A stretch of DNA of 9,557 bases, taken from assembly GCA_964546355.1 (NCBI GenBank), contig CAZJJM010000021.1:1-9557 (forward strand), read 5' to 3'. Below the pieces are notes generated by a model that saw only the letters and a list, made by a program, of their open reading frames with translations, was not told where the DNA came from and did no database searches. Position 1 is the stretch's first letter, and each line of letters begins with the position of its first letter. Position numbers and translations under genes: made by a program. This stretch comes from JADLDV01 sp964546355. GTDB taxonomy: Bacteria; Patescibacteriota; Minisyncoccia; Phycocordibacterales; UBA9973. Of the stretch, positions 1 through 5,756 are shown piece after piece.

Positions 1-361
1 CAGGGTTGCGGCGCGGCTGCGCTGAGACCCCGACTGGTTCGCGACCAGAACCGACACCCACTACAACAGCGTCAGCTTCTTTGATACCAAGCGTTGCCGC
101 TTTGTCACCAAGAATATCGCCTACTTTTGAAGCAGCAAATGGTGTTCCTTTTTTCGCTCCGCGAAAACCAAGACTACCTGCTGAACTCCAGAAGAGTGTA
201 TTTCCTTTTTTATCTGAAAATACAACTTTTGTATTGTTGTAGGTTGCTTCTACGTGAAGTGTACCCGCAGAAATCTTTTTCTTTGGTGTTCGTGCACCAG
301 TGCGAGCTGATTGCCCTTCTGATGCTGTTCCCTCTTGATTTGCAATTCTTTTTTTGCCCAT
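1..361 (-). CDS. rpsK: 30S ribosomal protein S11, 3' end outside window
   Basis: This is a small-subunit platform protein that helps to hold the decoding site and binds the 3' domain of 16S rRNA. The start is the ATG at 361-359 (MGKKRIANQEGT), and 120 codons are visible before the window edge. The S11 core is clear: a basic N-terminal tail, then LHVEATYNNTKVVFSD (about 35-50), WSSAGSLGFRGAKKGTPFAA (58-77) and GVGSGRE (102-108). After GRE the frame reads PVGVSAQPRRNP, which is not S11-like; a one-base shift there gives VRGLSAAAPQP, which is much closer to the family's (V/I)R(A/G)LxAAG. I therefore suspect an indel near 30-37, in a stretch much richer in GC than the rest of the gene. It is the fourth gene of the infA-rpmJ-rpsM-rpsK run, 64 nt after rpsM. 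No Shine-Dalgarno is visible. A weak -10 (TATACA, 369-374) lies 7 nt before the ATG. Confidence 0.93.
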   Translation of the reverse strand, partial: MGKKRIANQEGTASEGQSARTGARTPKKKISAGTLHVEATYNNTKVVFSDKKGNTLFWSSAGSLGFRGAKKGTPFAASKVGDILGDKAATLGIKEADAVVVGVGSGREPVGVSAQPRRNP

Positions 362-425
362 AACGGTTTGTATACTTACTTAATGTTGCCAAACTTAAAA
401 TAATAAAATGTTTATCTGAAATATA

Positions 426-803
426 TTACGTCTTCGATTCTTTTCTTCGTCCACTACCCATTGTCTTCTTCACACCTTTCAATGTTCGAGCATTGGTTTT
501 GGTACGTTGACCACGAGATGGGAGTTTTTTCATGTGTCGACTTCCTCGATATGACTTGATATCTTTGAGGCGTTTGATGTTGGCAGTAATCTCACGCTTG
601 AGGTTACCTTCGATTTTCAAACTTTCGACAATCTTACGGATCTGATTTTCTTCATCAGGAGTAAGATCTTTTGATTTCTTGTCATGAGGAATTGTTACCT
701 CATCAAGAATCTTACGAGCTCGAGAAAGGCCAATGCCATACAATTCTGTAAGACCGATATCGAGACGCTTTTCATTTGGAATAGTAATACCTAAAATACG
801 CAT
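426..803 (-). CDS. rpsM: 30S ribosomal protein S13
   Basis: This protein of the small-subunit head contacts the P-site tRNA and forms intersubunit bridges with L5 and 23S rRNA. The 125-residue length is normal for the family. Family landmarks in order are MRILGITIPNEKRLDIGLTE at the N-terminus, the helix-two-turn-helix region YGIGLSRARKIL (22-33), the second helical part with LKREITANIKRLKDIKSYRG, the conserved RGQRTKTNAR block near residue 97, and a basic tail rich in Lys and Arg. The start is the ATG at 803-801, 20 nt after the rpmJ stop. The sequence just before it is A/T-rich with no Shine-Dalgarno, so translation probably starts without one or is coupled to rpmJ. The gene is intact and ends in TAA. 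Confidence 0.97.
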   Translation of the reverse strand: MRILGITIPNEKRLDIGLTELYGIGLSRARKILDEVTIPHDKKSKDLTPDEENQIRKIVESLKIEGNLKREITANIKRLKDIKSYRGSRHMKKLPSRGQRTKTNARTLKGVKKTMGSGRRKESKT

Positions 804-823
804 GGAAATATAATGATTAAATT

Positions 824-934
824 CTATTGTTTTTGCTTGTGCTTTGGATTATCACAAATGATACGCAAATGACCTTTGCGCTTTACCATCTTACACTTAT
901 CACACATTTTTTTAACTGAGGCACGAATTTTCAT
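824..934 (-). CDS. rpmJ: 50S ribosomal protein L36
   Basis: This 36-codon ORF reads MKIRASVKKMCDKCKMVKRK at the N-terminus and ends NPKHKQKQ, an unmistakable L36. L36 is the smallest large-subunit protein and sits near the peptidyl-transferase region of 23S rRNA. The zinc-ribbon ligands are all present: Cys11, Cys14, Cys27 and His32. This is therefore the zinc-binding (C+) form rather than the Cys-less paralogue that some bacteria express under zinc limitation. It lies between infA (77-nt gap) and rpsM (20-nt gap), the standard position in bacteria. No Shine-Dalgarno is visible before the ATG. A TATAAA at 946-951, with TTGTGC 15 nt upstream of it, is a poor promoter candidate because the spacer is short. 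Confidence 0.97.
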   Translation of the reverse strand: MKIRASVKKMCDKCKMVKRKGHLRIICDNPKHKQKQ

Positions 935-1011
935 ATTTTTATCTTTTTATAAAATACGCTAAAAAAGCACAAGTACGCCTAACGTACAAAAACAAGGAGA
1001 GTATACCTTAT

Positions 1012-1230
1012 TTAGAATCTTTTTACAATACGACCCTTTCCGCCGTACGGATCAATAACGACATCAACTTTATCACCGAGCAAAACCTTAATACGATTTA
1101 GGCGCATTTTTCCAGAGAGATACGCTAGAATCTCTTCTTGAGAATCTAGCTTTACTCGAAATAACGTGCTTGGTAGCGCTTCAGTAACAATGCCGATTTT
1201 TGTTATAACTCCTTCATTTTTTTCAATCAT
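1012..1230 (-). CDS. infA: Translation initiation factor IF-1
   Basis: This 72-residue protein has a single OB-fold of the S1/IF-1 type. It occupies the ribosomal A site during initiation and helps IF-2 and IF-3 select the initiator tRNA. Recognisable blocks are GIVTEALPSTLFRVKL (about 13-28), YLSGKMRLNRIKVLLGDKV (37-55) and the C-terminal PYGGKGRIVKRF. They align throughout with E. coli IF-1, which has LPNTMFRVEL, ISGKMRKNYIRILTGDKV and KGRIVFR. The length equals the family norm. It opens the alpha-type ribosomal block and has its own strong promoter at 1242-1270, so it is not driven by secY, adk or map as in many bacteria. The -10 is only 11 nt from the ATG, which leaves an expected leader of about 4-6 nt. 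Confidence 0.97.
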   Translation of the reverse strand: MIEKNEGVITKIGIVTEALPSTLFRVKLDSQEEILAYLSGKMRLNRIKVLLGDKVDVVIDPYGGKGRIVKRF

Positions 1231-1241
1231 TGAACTTTTTT

Positions 1242-1270
1242 ATAGTAACAAAAAAATAAAAATAAGTCAA
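1242..1270 (-). promoter_or_regulatory. Sigma-70 promoter of infA-rpmJ-rpsM-rpsK
   Basis: The -35 is TTGACT (1270-1265) and the -10 is TACTAT (1247-1242), separated by exactly 17 nt. A TG one base upstream of the -10 makes it an extended -10. The spacer is almost pure A/T. This is the best match to the sigma-70 consensus in the window, as expected for a ribosomal operon. Counting 6-8 nt from the -10 puts transcription start at about 1236-1234, only 4-6 nt before the infA ATG, so there is no room for a Shine-Dalgarno. Confidence 0.85.
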
Positions 1271-1301
1271 CAAACGCATCTGGGGGTATCTATATATCCC
1301 A

Positions 1302-2669
1302 TTATTTTTCTGACAAATCAATGTTTTTTATCACCACGGTGACTTTTTCACTTTTTTCTGGAATAGTTTTTATCCAAAATGGCGTAATAGTGAGCTCTGC
1401 GGCATCGATAGAAAGGTATTCACTTGTCATCTTTTTAAAATCTTTTTCCCGTGAACCAAGAAGTGACTTCTGGATAGAAGTGGTGTCGACTTCCCAGACG
1501 ACACGTGCATCACCAATTAGACGAAAACGTACTTCTGGAATATCTTTTATTCCGGGAATATCAGCGGGTTCATATGAAAATGCAAGTGTTGATAATTCAG
1601 GTATGTATATAGGAACATCATCATATTCACTGTCAGCAATCTTGGCAATTGATTTTGACAAAGTTTTTTTATTCATCAAAACCAAATCCATTGTCCCAGA
1701 CTGAACCATTGAAATCGCAGTTTGATCACCCTCGATTGGAATTTCTTTTGTCTCAACAGTAATCTTTGAACTTTCTGGATAAAAGAGGAAATCTTTTGGA
1801 ATTTGGACTTCTGCTTGAGAAAGGAGCTTTTGGCGTAGTGTTTGAGTTAATTCATCTATCACTTGTGTACGAACACTGTCATCAAGTACAGCAATCATTC
1901 CAACCTGCCCTCCAGTAATAGCACCAACAGAACGTGCGTATATCTTTTCTTTTTTTGTACCTGAAAAATTCTTGACAGACAAATCAGTTGCTTCTTGGTT
2001 ATACTCTGCACCTGAAGCACTTGCCTCTATAGCGACTCGTATAGATCCCGGAATATTCTTTTTTGTTTTATCAAGTGTATATCCTGGAATAGTTACAGTG
2101 CTTTTTGTTTTATATATCTTGCCATTTGTTGATACAAGATCAGTTCCTTTAGCAACCTTTTCTCCTTTTGTACTAAATGCATTGTATAACATCACCTCTC
2201 CAATAGCTTTAGTATTTACCTCTTTTGAGCTTGTTGAGAGGACAGTCTTTGAAACCTCACCAGAAAGTGACATTGTCTCAAACCCAAGCGAATCCACTGG
2301 CGCAGTTCGTTTTGCAATGAAAACCTCGTTTTTAAGTGTGACAGGGACGATTTTTGGTGTAATGACCACTGTTGCACCGGAAAAGAAAAAAGATAATGCA
2401 AAAATAAGCACTCCCACAGAAATGAATGCAATAAACCACCATATTTTTTGAGAATGAGTATCTGATTCCATAGGAGGAAAATCATGTGAAGGTCCACGAA
2501 CTACTGTTTCTAGTTCTTCATAAAACACTTCTTCTGTTCGATATTCGAATTGCTTCGGTATCTTCTTGGAAACACGAGAATGAACCACATCTTGTGCAGG
2601 AGGAGTTTTCTTAGGAATTTGTTTTGTTGCTCTTTTTACAACAATATCTTGAATTGATCGTTTCATCAT
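1302..2669 (-). CDS. Membrane-anchored baseplate-J-like protein
   Basis: Three parts are visible in 455 residues. Residues 1-75 form a polar, Lys- and Pro-containing cytoplasmic tail. One transmembrane helix spans about 77-97 (WWFIAFISVGVLIFALSFFF). The rest is a large beta-rich domain with no cysteines in the stretches I examined, presumably outside the membrane. The region 165-235 contains GEVMLYNAFS, then GTDLVSTNGKIYKT, VTIPG, PGSIRVAIEASASGAEYN and later GAITGGQVG. This pattern resembles CPR proteins annotated as baseplate J/gp47 family, from memory and not from a search. It starts 5 nt after the stop of the FtsA/PilM-like gene, so the two form an operon. The arrangement of a cytoplasmic tail plus one helix beside an actin-fold partner recalls PilM-PilN; that comparison is inference. 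The ATG at 2666 is an alternative start. I see no terminator before infA. Confidence 0.7.
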   Translation of the reverse strand: MMKRSIQDIVVKRATKQIPKKTPPAQDVVHSRVSKKIPKQFEYRTEEVFYEELETVVRGPSHDFPPMESDTHSQKIWWFIAFISVGVLIFALSFFFSGATVVITPKIVPVTLKNEVFIAKRTAPVDSLGFETMSLSGEVSKTVLSTSSKEVNTKAIGEVMLYNAFSTKGEKVAKGTDLVSTNGKIYKTKSTVTIPGYTLDKTKKNIPGSIRVAIEASASGAEYNQEATDLSVKNFSGTKKEKIYARSVGAITGGQVGMIAVLDDSVRTQVIDELTQTLRQKLLSQAEVQIPKDFLFYPESSKITVETKEIPIEGDQTAISMVQSGTMDLVLMNKKTLSKSIAKIADSEYDDVPIYIPELSTLAFSYEPADIPGIKDIPEVRFRLIGDARVVWEVDTTSIQKSLLGSREKDFKKMTSEYLSIDAAELTITPFWIKTIPEKSEKVTVVIKNIDLSEK

Positions 2670-2674
2670 ACAAA

Positions 2675-3862
2675 TTATTTTTTCTGATATAACATATTAC
2701 TAAATATACCACCGACAAGTAGTGTATTCACAGGATGAGCCTTTGCATCACTATCAATAAAATGCCTGAGGATCTCATTTTCAACAGAACGGACAGTAAA
2801 AGTACTATCAGTGAGTCGGTATTGAAGGAACACATCACTACCAATCACTTCAGAAAAAATATCAGCAAGTAATGGTTTTGAAAAAAGAATAACTGTTTCC
2901 GGAATAAGTGCACGTTCTCCTTCAACAATGAGTGCTTTTTGGAAAAGTTCCAGCCATGTTTTTGACGCTCGGGCAATTGCTCCTTCGATGCGTTGTACCT
3001 GTTCTTGAGCAAGATGTTTCTCCTGATGCAATGTGAGATATGTTTCAGCTTCCGTGTCAGTACATCCGAACTGCTCGGCAACCGCATCAATAAACACCTG
3101 TGACCCTACAGGAAACGTAACTGTTTTTTTCATAGTGGTATCAGTCACGAGCATAATCTCAGTCTCACGTTCACGAATACCCACATGAACACTCCGATCA
3201 ATATGTGGATAGAGTACTCTTGCAAGGGCAAATTGCGCCAAAGAATACGAACGATATCTAACTGGAGTACTATGAAATACTTTTGAAAAACTCTCATTGA
3301 GTACATCTACAAGAGAACGAGAAGTAACACTCATATATGTTACAAGGTTTATTTCTGAAGCAGTTTTACCAAAAAGCTCAGAAACACGATATCCATTGGC
3401 AAAACTATCAGTAACCTCAACATCAATACGAAAAATATCATCACCTACCTGCTGATACAATGCACGTTCTTTTTCTGAAAATAAACGATACTCTCGCTCA
3501 AGCATGTCGAGTACCATCGATTCTTTTATAACAAATGGCCTATTTTTCTGAAACGTAATTGTGCGAGTTTGAGAAGTTGTCCACGAAGAAGAGATATATG
3601 CTTCTATAGCAACAGGAGCACCTGCACCTGCTCGAACAAGCGCATCACCTACAGACTCGACACCACGAGCAATTTCACGGACAATATCACCAAGAGAATG
3701 ATTTGCTTCATCATCAAGAGTAATCTTATATGTATGAGCTGCGATAATCCTTGGACGGTGATGAAGAGACATCAGAACAAGCGAACCTGAAATATTTCCA
3801 GTTCCAATATCAAAAAGCGCAACACATCTATCACCGTATTCTTGTGCGGATGTCATATACAT
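2675..3862 (-). CDS. FtsA/PilM-like actin-fold protein (SHS2-type), degenerate
   Basis: This 395-residue protein has an actin/Hsp70-type ATPase layout. The phosphate-1 loop FDIGTGN is at 17-23. The segment 250-275, FPVGSQVFIDAVAEQFG followed by EAE, matches the FtsA/PilM element after the phosphate-2 strand. The C-terminal LLVGGIFSNM matches the adenosine motif. The phosphate-2 strand itself is VHVGIRERETEIMLV (225-239), which lacks the usual DxGxxxT, so nucleotide hydrolysis is doubtful. There is no signal peptide, so it should be cytoplasmic and act at the membrane through the next gene, a single-pass protein. A role in type IV pilus-like assembly (PilM) or division (FtsA) is inference; no pil or fts genes are in view. 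The ATG at 3856 is an equally good start and is better spaced from the promoter. Confidence 0.7.
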   Translation of the reverse strand: MYMTSAQEYGDRCVALFDIGTGNISGSLVLMSLHHRPRIIAAHTYKITLDDEANHSLGDIVREIARGVESVGDALVRAGAGAPVAIEAYISSSWTTSQTRTITFQKNRPFVIKESMVLDMLEREYRLFSEKERALYQQVGDDIFRIDVEVTDSFANGYRVSELFGKTASEINLVTYMSVTSRSLVDVLNESFSKVFHSTPVRYRSYSLAQFALARVLYPHIDRSVHVGIRERETEIMLVTDTTMKKTVTFPVGSQVFIDAVAEQFGCTDTEAETYLTLHQEKHLAQEQVQRIEGAIARASKTWLELFQKALIVEGERALIPETVILFSKPLLADIFSEVIGSDVFLQYRLTDSTFTVRSVENEILRHFIDSDAKAHPVNTLLVGGIFSNMLYQKK

Positions 3863-3866
3863 CTAC

Positions 3867-3896
3867 AGTATAGCGTGATACTGGTACAAACAACAA
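3867..3896 (-). promoter_or_regulatory. Promoter of the FtsA/PilM-like operon
   Basis: The -10 is TATACT (3872-3867) and the -35 is TTGTTG (3896-3891) with an 18-nt spacer. The -10 lies 4 nt before the ATG at 3862 and 10 nt before the ATG at 3856. The second spacing favours the downstream start (MTSAQEYG), with a leader of only a few nt. It sits between the alaS-distal palindrome and the gene, which fits a new transcription unit. Confidence 0.65.
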
Positions 3897-3902
3897 CGTG
3901 GA

Positions 3903-3952
3903 AAACATACTAAAAATGCTACAAAATATTTTGTAGCATTTTTAGTATGTTT
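3903..3952 (-). terminator. Perfect 50-bp palindrome after alaS, probable bidirectional terminator
   Basis: The two 25-nt arms are perfectly complementary, meeting between 3927 and 3928. The inner part has the usual terminator form: A5, then TGCTAC, then AAAATATTTT, then GTAGCA, then T5. The outer extension adds AACATACT and its complement. It begins 3 nt after the alaS stop codon and lies upstream of the next gene's promoter. The stem is AT-rich, so its strength depends on length rather than on GC. The symmetry means it could terminate in either direction, although no plus-strand gene approaches it. Confidence 0.75.
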
Positions 3953-3955
3953 CTG

Positions 3956-5713
3956 TTATTCAAGTATTGCCTTAATGCGACGAATTCCTTGCGCAACAGC
4001 TTCTTCTTTTTGGATTTTGAACTGACCAAGCTCTCCTGTATGAGTCACGTGTGGACCACCACAGAATTCTTTTGAAATATGATTCCCTTCTTTATCTTCG
4101 ATAAAATACACACTCACGACATCTGGATATTTTGCACCGAATTCCATCTCAGCACCAATCTTTTCTGCTTCAGCAAGAGGCATTTCACGACGAACCACAG
4201 ATAAATCTTCTTTAATCTTTTCATTTACAATATCTTCAACCTGCTTTTTCTCTTCATCGGTCAACTTGCGATCAAAAGAGAAATCCATACGAAGCCGTTC
4301 TTCGGTAATATTACTTCCCCGTTGTTTGATTGTTGGACTTACTACTTGTTGCAATGCAACGAGGAGGAGATGGTGCGCAGTATGAAGACGAACAGTTTTA
4401 TCATTCGTATTTGCAAGTCCACCTTTGAACATACCGGCAGATGCACTTTGAGAAAGTTTTTTGTGTTCGTCCATTTCTTTGTCGAACTTCACTCTATCTA
4501 TAGTAATTCCCTTTTCTTTTGCCAATTCTTCAGTCAGTTCTATTGGAAAACCATACGTTGTCGCTAAGATAAACGGATCAACTCCTTTTTCAAATTCTTT
4601 GATCCCCCCTTCAACTGTTTTTTGGAATTTTGTAATTTCATCAAGAATAACATCAATATTTTTTGAATTATTAATTTCAGAATATTTTTCTTTATACTTG
4701 TTTATAAAAAGAGTCAATATTTCGATAGAAATATTTGCAGAGAACTCTAACTTGAGGGAGCGAACGACAGAACGACGAATTAAACGACGTAAAATATATC
4801 CACGGTCTTTGTTCGAAGGAATAACCCCATCAGCAACCATAAATAATGCAGTGCGTAAGTGGTCAATAATTACACGAGCGTAATTTTCATTATAATTTTT
4901 TGATTCAGTTTTTATTTTTTCGAGAACATCAGAAAACAAATCCGTCTCATAGGCAGTCTTCTTTCCTTGCATCACCGCAGTAATACGTTCGAGTCCCGCA
5001 CCAGTGTCTACATTCTTTTGTGCAAGTTTACCGACAACTTTTCCGTCTTTCTTCTCATATTCCATGAACACGTCATTCCAGATTTCAATTACATCTTCAC
5101 TCTTACACGCAGCAATAAAACCATCTTTATCAAGATCACCTGTTGTACCTGTCATATCATAAAACATCTCACTGCATGGACCACACGGACCATTGTCACC
5201 AGGACTCCACCAATTATCATCTGCAGGAAGTGCATAGATGCGATGTTCTGGAATACCAAGGCTCATCCAAATATCTTTTGATTCTTGGTCATATGGTGCA
5301 TTTTCATCACCTTCAAAAATCGTCACATAAAGACGATTTACATCAAGACCAAGTCCTTTGTTACCATCAACTTCGTCGTCATTATTTGTTAAAAATGTAT
5401 AACTCCAAGTAATCGCTTCTTCTTTGAAATAATCTCCAAGTGACCAGTTCCCCATCATTTCAAAAAATGAAAAGTGTCTATTGTCTCCAATATCTTCGAG
5501 ATCGCCCGTGCGGACACATTTCTGAACATCAGCAATACGGCGACCCATTGGATGCTCTTGCCCGAGGAGATATGGCACGAGTGGTTGCATCCCTGCTGTA
5601 TTAAAAAGTACAGAAGGGTCATTTTCTGGTACGAGCGAAGCCGAAGGAATGATTGCATGTCCTCGCTTTTCAAAAAAGGCTAAAAATCGTGAGCGAATTT
5701 CTGATGATTGCAT
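3956..5713 (-). CDS. alaS: Alanine--tRNA ligase, compact form
   Basis: The enzyme charges tRNA-Ala with alanine. The class II catalytic core is intact: motif 1 around FNTAGMQPLVPYLLG (37-51), motif 2 around RHFSFFEMMGNWSLGDYF (79-96) and motif 3 GYILRRLIRR (305-314). The editing zinc site is kept: HTAHH (H444, H448) and CGGPH (C551, H555). At 585 residues it is much shorter than the roughly 876 of E. coli AlaRS. Two parts are missing. The helical region ending near residue 437 runs straight into HTAHH without the roughly 100-residue beta-barrel that normally carries FYAESGGQVGD. The protein stops just after RRIKAILE, so the DHHA1/C-Ala domain is gone. TAA and a terminator follow, so this is not a chance truncation. 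The ATG at 5713 follows an extended -10 promoter. The gap to the upstream peptidase gene is 43 nt. Confidence 0.96.
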   Translation of the reverse strand: MQSSEIRSRFLAFFEKRGHAIIPSASLVPENDPSVLFNTAGMQPLVPYLLGQEHPMGRRIADVQKCVRTGDLEDIGDNRHFSFFEMMGNWSLGDYFKEEAITWSYTFLTNNDDEVDGNKGLGLDVNRLYVTIFEGDENAPYDQESKDIWMSLGIPEHRIYALPADDNWWSPGDNGPCGPCSEMFYDMTGTTGDLDKDGFIAACKSEDVIEIWNDVFMEYEKKDGKVVGKLAQKNVDTGAGLERITAVMQGKKTAYETDLFSDVLEKIKTESKNYNENYARVIIDHLRTALFMVADGVIPSNKDRGYILRRLIRRSVVRSLKLEFSANISIEILTLFINKYKEKYSEINNSKNIDVILDEITKFQKTVEGGIKEFEKGVDPFILATTYGFPIELTEELAKEKGITIDRVKFDKEMDEHKKLSQSASAGMFKGGLANTNDKTVRLHTAHHLLLVALQQVVSPTIKQRGSNITEERLRMDFSFDRKLTDEEKKQVEDIVNEKIKEDLSVVRREMPLAEAEKIGAEMEFGAKYPDVVSVYFIEDKEGNHISKEFCGGPHVTHTGELGQFKIQKEEAVAQGIRRIKAILE

Positions 5714-5722
5714 ATGGGAATT

Positions 5723-5731
5723 AGTATAGCA
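5723..5731 (-). promoter_or_regulatory. Extended -10 promoter of alaS
   Basis: TGCTATACT gives an extended -10 (TG, one base, then TATACT at 5728-5723). It lies 9 nt before the alaS ATG, so the expected leader is about 0-3 nt. I see no convincing -35; the position 17 nt upstream reads TTCCCC. Extended -10 promoters can work without one. Confidence 0.6.
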
Positions 5732-5756
5732 AATAAAGAATTCCAGGGGAAATATA

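Noticed and set aside
6..363. Open frames on the plus strand over the left end (78 and 89 codons)
   Set aside because: They lie antisense to rpsK, whose protein sequence is clearly conserved; their products have biased, non-family-like composition.
935..1011. Small inverted repeat GTACG / CGTAC between infA and rpmJ, as a possible terminator or attenuator
   Set aside because: The stem is only 5 bp and no T-run follows directly, so it is too weak to call; the genes around it are normally co-transcribed.
1271..1301. Possible terminator between the J-like gene and infA (TGGG ... CCCA)
   Set aside because: Only four outer pairs match before mismatches, with no useful stem or T-run; I therefore report no terminator for that operon.
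1321..2497. Several antisense and out-of-frame ORFs of 93-159 codons within the J-like membrane protein gene
   Set aside because: They are shadows of the 455-codon gene, with no promoter, no recognisable domains and no independent start context.
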